Shown: positions 18,976 to 26,782 of the stretch, piece by piece
Layout of the letters: each line of letters begins with the position of its first letter
Position numbering within the stretch: position 1 is the first letter of the stretch
DNA from: Roseicyclus mahoneyensis
GTDB lineage: Bacteria; Pseudomonadota; Alphaproteobacteria; Rhodobacterales; Rhodobacteraceae
Length of the DNA: 64,000 bases
Direction: 5' to 3'
NCBI RefSeq assembly: GCF_003148775.1
Contig: NZ_QGGW01000009.1
Span: 1-64,000 of the forward strand
The notes under the pieces: model-generated
What the model saw: only the letters and a program-made list of their open reading frames with translations
Databases searched by the model: none
Told to the model about the DNA's origin: nothing
Program-made: the position numbers and the translations under genes

Positions 18976-19064
18976 AGGGCGCGCCCTTTGGCCTTTGTCG
19001 ATGTGGTCCGGTCTGGCGCACGCGTGCGCCTCGCCTCCCACATGGGATGTCGTCGCAAGACGAC
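18976..19064 (-). promoter_or_regulatory. Structured rplK leader with three perfect palindromes
   Basis: Between the promoter candidate and rplK are AGGGCGCGCCCT (18976-18987), GGCGCACGCGTGCGCC (19015-19030), and GTCGTC/GACGAC around a four-base loop (19049-19064). All can fold in the transcript. Position and density suggest an L1-type autoregulatory leader. The palindromes are seen; the role is inferred. Confidence 0.55.
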
Positions 19065-19072
19065 AGGCTGGG

Positions 19073-19101
19073 CGCATACGCCGCAAACTTGGCGAATGCA
19101 A
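19073..19101 (-). promoter_or_regulatory. Promoter candidate for rplKA
   Basis: On the minus strand, TTGCAT (19101-19096) and TATGCG (19078-19073) are spaced by 17 bases, about 125 bases ahead of the rplK start and just after nusG. Moderate match to the housekeeping consensus. Confidence 0.5.
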
Positions 19102-19189
19102 GAGCAAGAACTGCCCGCGATGCGGTTCGGGGTCGGTCAAGGCAGCATCTTGAGGGTCAGCGCCGCCCCCTGCCCCGCAGGATGGCCGG

Positions 19190-19723
19190 TCAGCCCTGCT
19201 TGGACACCTGGGTGAACTCAAGCTCCACCGGCGTTGCGCGACCGAAGATCGACACCGACACCTTCAGGCGCTGGTTGACCTCGTCCACTTCCTCGACCAT
19301 GCCGTCGAAATCCTCGAACGGGCCATCGTTGACCTTGACCTTTTCGCCGATGTCGAAGGTGATGGTCGACCGCGGCGCGGCCTCGCCTTCCTCGACGCGG
19401 TTGAGGATCGAATTGACCTCCTCGTCGCGCATCGGCATCGGGCGGCCCTGCGGCCCGAGAAATCCCGTCACCCGCGCAATGGAATTGATCGCGTGATAGG
19501 CGCGGTCGGTCATCTCCATGCGGACGAGCACATAACCGGGCATGAATCGGCGTGGTACGGTGACCTTCTTGCCGCGGCGGATCTCGATCACTTCCTCTTC
19601 GGGGACCAGAACCTCTTCGATCTCGTCTTGCAGGCCCTTTTCGGCCACGGCAGTCCTGATCTGCTCGGCGATCCGCTTTTCGAAATTCGACAGGACGCTG
19701 ACCGAATACCACCGCTTCGCCAT
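19190..19723 (-). CDS. nusG: Transcription termination/antitermination factor NusG
   Basis: RNA polymerase clamp-binding elongation factor that also couples to Rho and ribosomal protein S10; 177 residues. The NGN domain begins AKRWYSVSVLSNFEKRIAEQ and contains RRFMPGYVLVRMEM and FLGPQGRPMPM. After a linker, the KOW domain reads FDIGEKVKVNDGPFEDFDG. The ATG has a strong purine-rich ribosome site (GAGGAAGAG). It lies 185 bases after secE, so it may have additional control, but no second promoter is convincing. Confidence 0.98.
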   Translation of the reverse strand: MAKRWYSVSVLSNFEKRIAEQIRTAVAEKGLQDEIEEVLVPEEEVIEIRRGKKVTVPRRFMPGYVLVRMEMTDRAYHAINSIARVTGFLGPQGRPMPMRDEEVNSILNRVEEGEAAPRSTITFDIGEKVKVNDGPFEDFDGMVEEVDEVNQRLKVSVSIFGRATPVELEFTQVSKQG

Positions 19724-19908
19724 GGTTCTCTTCCTCTAGGTTCTGGCGGCGCGTGCCCTGCGCCGGCATGTCTGACGATGCCCGCCCACCGCGCGCACCC
19801 CTCCGTCCGGACATGGCTGGAGAGAGCACTGAGGCGGTCACCAGCGATGTCAGGGGAATTGTCGCCGTCAATACGCCGCAGAACGGCGGATGGCAAGCCC
19901 GGACGGGA

Positions 19909-20100
19909 TCAGCCGAAAACGGTGAGGATCGTCTCCAGACCCCAGCGAATCATGAAATCGATGAAGAAGAAAAAGATGGCAAAGACCACGGCCAGCAAGA
20001 ACACCATGGCAGTGGTCACCAGCACCTCACGGCGCGAGGGCCAGATGACCTTGGCGATTTCGCTGCGGGTCTGCTGGAGGAACTGGAACGGGTTGGCCAT
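19909..20100 (-). CDS. secE: Preprotein translocase subunit SecE
   Basis: Essential small membrane subunit that stabilises SecY; 63 residues, the short single-helix form. It starts at the ATG complementary to 20098-20100 (MANPFQFLQQTRSEIAKVIW), includes the conserved amphipathic KVIWPSRREV segment, and then one hydrophobic helix (residues about 28-50). The frame is open far upstream, but that part has no SecE character and would run through the promoter. No tRNA-Trp gene precedes it, although one often does in this family of organisms. Confidence 0.96.
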   Translation of the reverse strand: MANPFQFLQQTRSEIAKVIWPSRREVLVTTAMVFLLAVVFAIFFFFIDFMIRWGLETILTVFG

Positions 20101-20127
20101 GTCTCGTCTCCGCTTTCGGATGCCGGG

Positions 20128-20156
20128 CATATACGCAAGGCACGTCCCCGGCGCAA
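20128..20156 (-). promoter_or_regulatory. Promoter candidate for secE-nusG
   Basis: On the minus strand, TTGCGC (20156-20151) and TATATG (20133-20128) are separated by 17 bases, ending 27 bases before the secE ATG. This predicts a short leader and a unit independent of the upstream FkbM gene, which is divergent. Confidence 0.6.
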
Positions 20157-20274
20157 GGCGGCCAAGGGTCATGGTCGCACACCGCGGATGCCAAAGCTCG
20201 TGCACCCGTGACACGCAGCCGATAGACATGGCCGGGCTGCCGTAGCGACGCGGCCGATGCGGATGGATTGACCG

Positions 20275-21027
20275 ATGCGAGAGACCACGCCACCGACCGC
20301 CGCCCAAGGGATCGCCAGATCACTGCGCCTGTATCACCGGGATACGGCGCGCACCGCGCGGATGGACGCGCTGAACGCACGATTTGCGCGGCCGGGCGAT
20401 CTGGTCTTCGATCTCGGTGCCCATGTCGGCGACAGGGTGGCGAGCTTTCGCCGTCTGGGCGCGCGGGTGGTGGCGGTGGAGCCGCAACCGGCTGCAATGC
20501 GCGCGCTTAGGCTGATGTTCCGGCGTGACCCGGATGTGACGCTGGTTCCAGCCGCCATCGGAGCGGCGGCCGGCGTGATCCGGCTCTATCTCAACACCGC
20601 CAATCCCACCGTCTCGACCGTGTCGCAGGATTTCATCGCCGCCGCCGATGGCGCCCCCGGATGGGAGGGGCAGACATGGGACCGGGCGGTGGACGTGCCG
20701 ATGGTGACACTGGACGATCTGATCGCGGCCCATGGCCTGCCCGATTTCATCAAGATCGACGTCGAGGGCCTCGAGCCCGAGGCGCTGGCCGGTCTGAGCC
20801 ATGCGGTGCCGGCGCTGTCTTTTGAGTTCACCACGATCCAGCGTGACCGGGCCTTGGCGGCGCTGGCGCGGGTCGATGGGCTGGGCGCGTATGGCTTCAA
20901 CCTGTCTGTGGGCGAAGAACATGCGCTGGAGCTGCCCGAATGGGTCGGTGCCGACCGGGTGGCATCGATCATCACGACTGCGCCCGATGCGCTGAATTCA
21001 GGCGACATCTACGCGGTCCGGCGCTGA
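20275..21027 (+). CDS. FkbM-family SAM-dependent methyltransferase
   Basis: 250 residues. The SAM-binding motif I is FDLGAHVGD (about residues 45-53), followed by VVAVEPQPAAM, where the acidic residue contacts SAM ribose. PDFIKIDVEGLEPEALAGL is the FkbM-family signature. FkbM proteins O-methylate hydroxyls on polyketides, sugars or glycolipids; the substrate here is unknown. It is divergent from secE and converges on the SH3b gene with 17 bases between the stops. No partner biosynthetic gene is adjacent, though a glycan region begins 6 kb away. Confidence 0.88.
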   Translation: MRETTPPTAAQGIARSLRLYHRDTARTARMDALNARFARPGDLVFDLGAHVGDRVASFRRLGARVVAVEPQPAAMRALRLMFRRDPDVTLVPAAIGAAAGVIRLYLNTANPTVSTVSQDFIAAADGAPGWEGQTWDRAVDVPMVTLDDLIAAHGLPDFIKIDVEGLEPEALAGLSHAVPALSFEFTTIQRDRALAALARVDGLGAYGFNLSVGEEHALELPEWVGADRVASIITTAPDALNSGDIYAVRR

Positions 21028-21044
21028 GGCCCGCGCGCGGCCGC

Positions 21045-21710
21045 TCAGAACCTCAGTGACGACATCGGAACCCAGCCGATGGAGCGCCCGAAGACCACGC
21101 CGACCCAGCCTTGGGTGACGCCTGTTGCCACCGAACCGCCACATGTTCCCTGAGGCAGCGTTGCCAGCCGGCCAAAGCCCAACCCCGGACCCGTGCGCAA
21201 CGCGGCCCCACCGGTCTGCCCGACACAGACGGAGCCGGTGGCCTGCTGCGGCTGCGGCGCTGGCTGGGGCGTCGGCGGTACCGGGCGCGGCGCGCCGCCC
21301 ATCGCGGTGAACACCAGCCGCCCGTTCGGGCCATCCATGCTGTTGTCGACGATCCGGCAGGTGGCGTCGCGCACCGGGGCTGCGCCGGTCAGGGTGAAAC
21401 TCGATCCGGGTATCAGCGGGCCATATACGTAGTAGTCGATATTGCCGCAGCGGCGGCTGAACACCCAAGCCATGCCGCCAACGTAGTTGGGTCCCTCGGT
21501 CACACCCTCGAAAAGGACGGTTCCCGGCACAACGCCGACATCGGCAAGGCCCGTGCGCGGCCGGTCATAGGTGACGATGAAGCGCGCCCCGTCGATATCG
21601 AGCCGCATCACCGATCCGTTGTGGTCGTAGAACCACGGTTGCGCCATGGCTGGCAGCGCCCCGAATATCAGCGCCAGAAAGGCCGCCCTGACTGACTCAA
21701 AAGGTCTCAT
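21045..21710 (-). CDS. Exported protein with C-terminal bacterial SH3 domain
   Basis: 221 residues from the ATG complementary to 21708-21710. The frame is open for another 258 codons upstream, but that part is antisense to the next gene. Residues 1-23 (MRPFESVRAAFLALIFGALP, then AMA) are a Sec signal peptide cleaved before Gln-Pro. The middle part contains paired cysteines. A Pro/Gln linker (about 145-162) leads to an SH3b fold with GPGLGFGRLATLPQGT and a final WVPMSSLRF. Such domains bind peptidoglycan or peptide ligands in the periplasm. Divergent from the next secreted-protein gene, with a perfect palindrome between them. Specific function unknown. Confidence 0.8.
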   Translation of the reverse strand: MRPFESVRAAFLALIFGALPAMAQPWFYDHNGSVMRLDIDGARFIVTYDRPRTGLADVGVVPGTVLFEGVTEGPNYVGGMAWVFSRRCGNIDYYVYGPLIPGSSFTLTGAAPVRDATCRIVDNSMDGPNGRLVFTAMGGAPRPVPPTPQPAPQPQQATGSVCVGQTGGAALRTGPGLGFGRLATLPQGTCGGSVATGVTQGWVGVVFGRSIGWVPMSSLRF

Positions 21711-21766
21711 GTCTTGTCCATTCCCGTTCCGCTCCGCGATCAGGATGGCGGGACGAGGCCGCGCCG

Positions 21767-21788
21767 GCCTCACCCAAATGGGTGAGGC
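21767..21788. repeat. Perfect inverted repeat between divergent secreted-protein genes
   Basis: GCCTCACCC (21767-21775) and GGGTGAGGC (21780-21788) are separated by four bases. The element lies in the 129-base divergent gap, 57 bases from one start codon and 52 from the other. This suits a shared operator, or a transcript hairpin for the plus-strand gene. Confidence 0.5.
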
Positions 21789-21839
21789 GGAAGGCCAAGC
21801 CGTCCGCCTAAGCAACCGCATCACTTCGGAGGAGCCACG

Positions 21840-22886
21840 ATGCGCATTGCCGCCCTTGCCCTTGTCGCACTGTGTCTGCTCAGCCCTGCTGCTCAAGCGG
21901 ACGCGTCCCGCGACGGTCTTGCCTGCGCCGCGGGCCTCAGCCGCTGCGAGGGGCTGGCGGTGACGGCAGAGGAAGCCTTGCTCGTGCTGGGGTTCGCCAC
22001 GCAAGAGGACGCGCGCTTTCACTACGATGCGCTTTACGGGCACGGTGGCGAGGTCCGGCCCATCGCGGATCTGGGCCGCTACGAGGAGGTAGCGCGCCTT
22101 TACGACGTGATCTACGACCGCAGCAACTGCCGCGGCAACAGCAGCGTCGAACCCATCGGTCTGGAGAGGGTCTTGTCGCTGGGCGAGGGCGACGTGCTCA
22201 CCTGGGGACAGAGGCAGCTGTTTCACTACGGCATGACGGCAACCGATGTTTTCCTGACCTTTGGCCATTGCGGCCCGCTGGCGCGGCTGGACGGACTGGC
22301 TGCGGTCGATTGGGCCGGACCGGTCGACCATATCCGCTCGGGCGAGGCGCCGGAGGCCTTTGGCGCACATTCCGGCTTTCTGGTCATTGGACAGGATCGG
22401 ATCGTCAGCCTCGTTGCCGCCGACCATGCGGTGATACCGGTCGACGCCGGCGGGCGCGAGGCGTGGTCGGTCACGTTCTGGCAACGCATAGCGGCGGAGG
22501 ACGGCAGCGCCGTCACACCGCGACCCCGTGTCGTGACCCCGGGCGGCGGTGGAATGGGCGGCGGCAGCACCCCGGCTGGGGCGGAAGCGGGCGGCACCGG
22601 CACATCAGGCCCGGCACCGCAGGGTTTGCCGCCCCTGCCGGTCCCCTTCTCCGAGATCGAGGAGGTCAATCGCAGCTCCGTCTCTGCCTGCCTCACGCTG
22701 GCGAATGTGATTGTTGGAATGCGCCCCTTTGGCACGATCGAGATACTGGTGCTGGCCGAGGCCAAGCTGAGGGCCGGCCCCATGGCGGATGAGCAGTGCG
22801 AGCAAGTGCTGACCTATCTGCGCGAGGCCTATGATCTTGAGCAAGGAACAGCCCCGCCGCCGGGGTCCACGCGCCCCTTTCCGTAG
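21840..22886 (+). CDS. Exported protein of unknown function
   Basis: 348 residues. Residues 1-20 form a clear signal peptide (MRIAALALVALCLLSPAAQA). A roughly 210-residue folded region follows, with several cysteines (RCEGLAV, SNCRGN, GHCGPL) that could make periplasmic disulfides. A Gly/Ser-rich linker (about 234-262, including GGGGMGGGS) leads to a compact C-terminal helical domain (about 270-335) containing two cysteines. The start ATG has GGAGGAG upstream. I do not recognise a family. It is followed 56 bases later by the collagen-like Tat protein gene and may be co-expressed with it. Confidence 0.72.
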   Translation: MRIAALALVALCLLSPAAQADASRDGLACAAGLSRCEGLAVTAEEALLVLGFATQEDARFHYDALYGHGGEVRPIADLGRYEEVARLYDVIYDRSNCRGNSSVEPIGLERVLSLGEGDVLTWGQRQLFHYGMTATDVFLTFGHCGPLARLDGLAAVDWAGPVDHIRSGEAPEAFGAHSGFLVIGQDRIVSLVAADHAVIPVDAGGREAWSVTFWQRIAAEDGSAVTPRPRVVTPGGGGMGGGSTPAGAEAGGTGTSGPAPQGLPPLPVPFSEIEEVNRSSVSACLTLANVIVGMRPFGTIEILVLAEAKLRAGPMADEQCEQVLTYLREAYDLEQGTAPPPGSTRPFP

Positions 22887-22942
22887 GCCGGAGGCGCTAC
22901 CCTGCCCCCGCTAATCCCTGAACGATCAAAGGAGTTTCCATC

Positions 22943-23482
22943 ATGCATCGTCGCCGCTTTGTCATCGGAACCGCCGCCCTTGGGCTTGGGCTGGCGCAAG
23001 CCGACCTGAGCTTTGCGCAACGTCTGGCCGGCAACATCTCCGTCCAGTTGGAGGATGCCCGGAGCCTTGCGGGACTGTCCGGCAATGATCTGCGACTTGG
23101 GCTGTTGCGCAACCTGCGGCTGGTGGCCGAGACGCGCGGGATGATGCCCGCGCAACTATATGCCATGCGGGTCGTGCAGGGGCGCGTCGCCGACGCCTTC
23201 GTCTCGCGCCGCTTTGATGTCGTGCCGGGTCTGGCGGGCCTGCCGGGGGCAAATCATTTCCCGGGCGAGATGGGCTTTCCCGGTGAGATGGGCTTTCCAG
23301 GGGAAATGGGTTTTCCGGGTGAAATGGGTCTGCCCGGCAGCGACCCGATGGCGCTGGCGCAGCAAATGGCGGTGCGCACGCTGGCGGAAGCGCGCCAGGA
23401 ACAGGGGTTCTTCTTCGTTGTCTTCACCCCCGAGCCCGACGTCGCCGGTCAGGGCCTTGGCCTCGGCACAAGGCGGGTCTGA
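22943..23482 (+). CDS. Tat-type exported protein with collagen-like Gly-x-y tract
   Basis: 179 residues. The N-terminus MHRRRFVIGTAALGLGLA has an RRRFVI twin-arginine motif and ends its signal near SFAQ, so export in folded form is likely. Residues about 92-130 are a collagen-like tract of 13 triplets (GLA GLP GAN HFP GEM, then GFP GEM repeated), Gly at every third position except one His. The C-terminal 50 residues are hydrophilic and ordered (VFTPEPDVAGQGLGLG). It lies three bases before an FAD oxidoreductase gene and 56 bases after another exported-protein gene. No known family; possible surface fibre, scaffold or assembly factor. Confidence 0.75.
   Translation: MHRRRFVIGTAALGLGLAQADLSFAQRLAGNISVQLEDARSLAGLSGNDLRLGLLRNLRLVAETRGMMPAQLYAMRVVQGRVADAFVSRRFDVVPGLAGLPGANHFPGEMGFPGEMGFPGEMGFPGEMGLPGSDPMALAQQMAVRTLAEARQEQGFFFVVFTPEPDVAGQGLGLGTRRV
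23258..23329 (+). repeat. Four 18-base tandem repeats encoding FPGEMG
   Basis: Four consecutive 18-base units within the collagen-like gene. The units differ from each other only at third codon positions (TTC/TTT, CCG/CCC/CCA, GGC/GGT/GGG, GAG/GAA), so the encoded hexapeptide is identical in all four. Directly visible. Confidence 0.9.
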
Positions 23483-23485
23483 GCC

Positions 23486-24358
23486 ATGCGTCTGTGCATC
23501 GCGGGGGCAGGCCCCGCCGGCATGCTGGCCGCGCTGATCGGGCAGGCCGCCGGTTGGCGGATCCTGTGGCAAGGCGATGGCCGCGACAGTCCGCAGGCTG
23601 CGCATCTGCATCTGGTGCGTGATGTGATCGGTCCGACCCTGACCAGCATCGACGCCGATCTCGGCGCGCGCATCGCCGCCGCGACCGACCCCGCGCATGA
23701 CTGGCGCGACGCGGGTGGCAAGACAGGCCGCGCCCCGCGCCTGACGCGCGAGGGGCTGACCGCCGCATTGGCCGCGGCCTGCGCCGCGCGCGGTCTCGCC
23801 GCTTTGACCACGCCCCTCCCCGCGCCAGGTGACGGGGCCGAATTGTGGATCGACGCGACGGGTGGCGCGCGTGCGCTGGCGCGTCGGTTCGAGGCGGCGA
23901 CGCTGGGCAGCCTGACGCTTGATGACATCGGCACCGGCCGGCTATGGCGCAGCGAGCAGTGGCACGATCGGATGCCCTCTGCCCCTTACACTCAGGTCGT
24001 GCCGGGCCGCGCCTATCTCGAGTCCGGTCCCGATGGCACGCGGCGCACCGGTCTGGACGGCGCGACCGAGGCGCTCGCCGGGCCTGACAAGACGCCCGTC
24101 GTCGTTTCGCGCATGGTGGCCCCACCCGTCCGCCTTGCGCGTTGGAAAGGCGCAGCCGGCGCGCCAGCCCTTATCTTGTTCGGCGATGCGCGCCTGCAGA
24201 CCCCGCCTGACATGGGGTTTGGCCTGCTGGCCGTGGCGCAACAGGCCGTGATCTTGCACGAGGCGCTGACGTCGCGCAGCGATCCCGAGCGTCCGCTGGC
24301 GGGGTGGGCCGAGACGGTTTGGGTGAATGCGGGAATGCAACTGGCCTTCGCCTGCTGA
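23486..24358 (+). CDS. Short FAD-dependent oxidoreductase (monooxygenase/lycopene-cyclase-like fold)
   Basis: 290 residues. The N-terminal Rossmann motif IAGAGPAGMLAAL (about 5-17) binds the ADP part of FAD. The second FAD motif appears as LFGDARLQTPPDMGFG near 230-245. Typical FAD_binding_3 enzymes have 370-400 residues, so parts of the substrate domain are missing. The GTGRLWRSEQWHDRM section may be the reduced substrate region. No signal peptide, so cytosolic. Only three bases separate it from the preceding collagen-like gene, implying co-translation. It could hydroxylate or otherwise modify a partner, but nothing proves this. Confidence 0.65.
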   Translation: MRLCIAGAGPAGMLAALIGQAAGWRILWQGDGRDSPQAAHLHLVRDVIGPTLTSIDADLGARIAAATDPAHDWRDAGGKTGRAPRLTREGLTAALAAACAARGLAALTTPLPAPGDGAELWIDATGGARALARRFEAATLGSLTLDDIGTGRLWRSEQWHDRMPSAPYTQVVPGRAYLESGPDGTRRTGLDGATEALAGPDKTPVVVSRMVAPPVRLARWKGAAGAPALILFGDARLQTPPDMGFGLLAVAQQAVILHEALTSRSDPERPLAGWAETVWVNAGMQLAFAC

Positions 24359-24577
24359 TCCGTCACGGCGGCAGTGACCGGTCGCCACCAAACAGGGTCG
24401 ATCCGACAGGCCCAGCCCCGGCGATTGGAACGGGCTGCCCCGGACCATTCCGACCGAAGTACGGTGTTCGGACAGCCGGGGTGGATCCTGCCCACGCCCG
24501 TTATGCCCCTTGCATTCGCGCTCCTGTCGGCGAAACCTGTCGCTGCGCGGGAGGGGCGCACGGGGGGAGGCTTCGGC

Positions 24578-25438
24578 ATGAAGGCATCGACACGGTTGCG
24601 CCAGCTGATGGCGGGCAGCGGGCCGGTGGTTGCGCCGGGCGGATATGACGGGATCTCGGCCAAGATGATCGAACGCGCGGGCTTTCCCGCCGTCTATGCC
24701 AGCGGCGGCGCCATCGCGCGCTCGACCGGCGTCCCCGATCTGGGCCTGATGAGCATGGCGGAGATCACCGACAGGCTGGCCACCATGGTCGATGCGGTGA
24801 CCGTGCCCGTGATCGCCGATGCCGACACGGGCTATGGCAATGCGCTGAACGCGCAGCACATGGTGCGCGCCTTTGAACGCGCGGGCGTCGCGGGCTTTCA
24901 CCTCGAGGACCAGACCTTTCCCAAGCGTTGCGGCCATTACGACGACAAGTCCATCGTGCCCATGCGCGAAATGGTGCAGAAGATCCGCGCGGTGAAGGAT
25001 GCCGCGACCGACACCGATCTGGTCCTGATCGCGCGCACCGACGGGCTGGCGGTCGAAGGGTTCGAGTCCACGATCGAACGGTCGCATGCCTATATGGAGG
25101 CTGGCGCCGACGTGATCTTTGTCGAGGCGCCGACAAGCGTGGAGCAGATCGAGAAGATCGCCGCGCTTCTCCCCTACCCCAAGCTCATCAACATGTTCGC
25201 GGGCGGCAAAACTCCGCTGATCCCCTCGGAGCGGCTGGGCGAATTGGGCTATGCCATCGTCATCATCCCCAGCGACCTGCAGCGCGCCGCCCTGTTCGCC
25301 ATGGAACAGACGCTGGCCGCGATAAGGCGGGATGGCGACAGTCGCGTGATGCAAGACAGAATGGTCAGTTTCGCCGAGCGCGAGGCGATCATCGGGACCA
25401 GTGACTGGCTGGACCGCGACCGCATCTATGCCGTGTAA
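24578..25438 (+). CDS. Isocitrate lyase/PEP mutase superfamily lyase, PrpB-like
   Basis: 286 residues from the ATG at 24578, chosen because a GGGGGGAGG ribosome site lies seven bases upstream. An in-frame ATG 68 codons earlier adds only low-complexity sequence. Hallmarks are PGGYDGISAKMIERAGFPAVYASG, the metal-binding DADTGYGN near residue 80, and KRCGH near 115-120, the active-site loop of 2-methylisocitrate lyases and relatives. Expected chemistry is C-C cleavage of a methylisocitrate or dimethylmalate-type acid to pyruvate plus a dicarboxylate. It pairs with a PrpF-like gene 39 bases downstream. No prpC or prpD is present, so the substrate is open. Confidence 0.82.
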   Translation: MKASTRLRQLMAGSGPVVAPGGYDGISAKMIERAGFPAVYASGGAIARSTGVPDLGLMSMAEITDRLATMVDAVTVPVIADADTGYGNALNAQHMVRAFERAGVAGFHLEDQTFPKRCGHYDDKSIVPMREMVQKIRAVKDAATDTDLVLIARTDGLAVEGFESTIERSHAYMEAGADVIFVEAPTSVEQIEKIAALLPYPKLINMFAGGKTPLIPSERLGELGYAIVIIPSDLQRAALFAMEQTLAAIRRDGDSRVMQDRMVSFAEREAIIGTSDWLDRDRIYAV

Positions 25439-25453
25439 CCGCGCTCCGGGATA

Positions 25454-25465
25454 TCTTGTATAAGA
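25454..25465. promoter_or_regulatory. Near-palindromic site between the PrpB-like and PrpF-like genes
   Basis: TCTTGTATAAGA is a 12-base near-palindrome 13 bases ahead of the PrpF-like ATG. It resembles the TTGTATACAA-type operators of some GntR-family regulators. It could also act as a -10-like element. Inference only. Confidence 0.35.
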
Positions 25466-25477
25466 AAGACCGCAGGC

Positions 25478-26641
25478 ATGACATACCCCACCAAGATCCG
25501 CGTTCCCGCCGTCTTCATGCGTGGCGGCACGAGCAAGGCCATCATGTTCCACGGCCGCGACCTGCCCGAGGACGAGGCCGATCGCCACTGGTTGTTCCTG
25601 CGCGCCATGGGCAGCCCCGACCCCGGCAAACGGCAACTCGACGGGATGGGCGGCGGGCTGTCGTCGCTGTCAAAGGTCTGCGTCATCGCCCCGCCCAGCC
25701 GCCCCGACGCCGATGTAGACTACACCTTCGTGCAGATCCCGGTGAGCGAGGGCGCGCCGGATTACAGTTCCAATTGCGGGAACATGTCGTCGGCCATCGG
25801 CCCTTTCGCGGTCGAGGAAGGTCTGGTGACGCCGCCCGATGGCGAGGCAGTCGTGCGCATCCACAACACCAATACCGGCAAGATCATTGAAAGCCGGTTC
25901 GAGGTGCGTGGTGGGCAACCCCTCGACATGGGCGATTTCGTCAACCCCGGCGTTGCGGGAACGGGCGCGCGCATCCAGCTGGATTTTCTCGATCCGGCCG
26001 GGGCGGCTACGGGGCGGCTCTTGCCCACGGGGCTGCCGGTCGATGTGCTCGAGGTATCCGGCTTGCCCGCACCCCTAGAAGTATCGCTGATCGACGCCAC
26101 GAACGCCGTGGTTTTCCTGCGCGCGGAGGCGCTGGGGCTGACCGGCTACGAGACCCCCGCCCAGATCGAGGCGGACGACAAGATCATGGCCAAGCTGGAG
26201 GCGATCCGCTGTGCGGCAAGCCTGCGCATGGGCCTGACGCAAACGTTGAGCGAGGCCGGACTGCGCGCAGGCAGCCCCAAGATCGCCATGGTCGCCGCCC
26301 CCCGCGCCTACCGTACAACGGTGGGCGACGCGGTGGCCGAAGGAGAGTTCGACCTGTCCGTCCGGATGATCTCGATGGGTCAGGCCCACCGGGCGGTGAC
26401 GCTGACAGGATCAATGTGCAGCGCGGTCGCGGCGGCATTGCCGGAAACTTGCGTGGCGGCGGTGGCCCGGCCGACGCAAGGCGGCATCCTGCGCATCGGG
26501 CATGCCTCGGGCGTGATGCCCGCGATGGCACGGGTGCATGGCGCAGACGATGCGTGGCAAGTGGAGCGTGCGACCGTGTTCCGCACCGCGCGCCGCCTGA
26601 TGGAGGGGATGATCGTGATCCCGCCGCGGCCCGAGGCGTGA
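25478..26641 (+). CDS. PrpF-like isomerase (2-methylaconitate isomerase family)
   Basis: 387 residues with the two-lobed diaminopimelate-epimerase-like fold of PrpF. Visible signatures are FMRGGTSKA near residues 13-21, the conserved Lys in SLSKVCVI (Lys66), and the candidate catalytic Cys in SSNCGNMSSA (Cys100). Family members isomerise 2-methylaconitate, methylitaconate or 4-oxalomesaconate. With the PrpB-like lyase upstream, a short route for a branched tricarboxylic or dimethylmaleate-type acid is plausible. Both lie on the plus strand with no terminator between. A hairpin (CTTCCC/GGGAAG near 26702-26716) follows the gene at some distance. Confidence 0.85.
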   Translation: MTYPTKIRVPAVFMRGGTSKAIMFHGRDLPEDEADRHWLFLRAMGSPDPGKRQLDGMGGGLSSLSKVCVIAPPSRPDADVDYTFVQIPVSEGAPDYSSNCGNMSSAIGPFAVEEGLVTPPDGEAVVRIHNTNTGKIIESRFEVRGGQPLDMGDFVNPGVAGTGARIQLDFLDPAGAATGRLLPTGLPVDVLEVSGLPAPLEVSLIDATNAVVFLRAEALGLTGYETPAQIEADDKIMAKLEAIRCAASLRMGLTQTLSEAGLRAGSPKIAMVAAPRAYRTTVGDAVAEGEFDLSVRMISMGQAHRAVTLTGSMCSAVAAALPETCVAAVARPTQGGILRIGHASGVMPAMARVHGADDAWQVERATVFRTARRLMEGMIVIPPRPEA

Positions 26642-26782
26642 TGCTAAGCCGGCGCAAGCCGTCGGGCGGTAAACGTTGAATTGCGGGACCTGATACCGCG
26701 CCTTCCCGGAGGGAAGCCAAGGCTTGACACCAACTGTCCAGTCCTGTCCAACGATTGGAATCGTGACCAAGAAGTGTAAGCA

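Noticed and set aside
20101-20274. tRNA-Trp gene expected upstream of secE
   Set aside because: No cloverleaf-compatible sequence on either strand; the gap holds a promoter instead.
21711-22484. N-terminal extension of the SH3b protein by 258 codons
   Set aside because: The region is antisense to the exported-protein gene at 21840; the ATG at 21710 gives a perfect signal peptide.
23258-23329. 18-base tandem repeats considered as a CRISPR-like or phase-variation array
   Set aside because: Units are in frame, have no spacers, and differ only synonymously; they encode the collagen-like tract.
24374-24577. Sixty-eight-residue N-terminal extension of the PrpB-like lyase
   Set aside because: Low-complexity sequence with no family similarity; the ATG at 24578 has a strong ribosome site.
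26724-26729. Perfect TTGACA ahead of the GT2-GT4 gene
   Set aside because: No acceptable -10 element at the right distance; left unannotated as a promoter.
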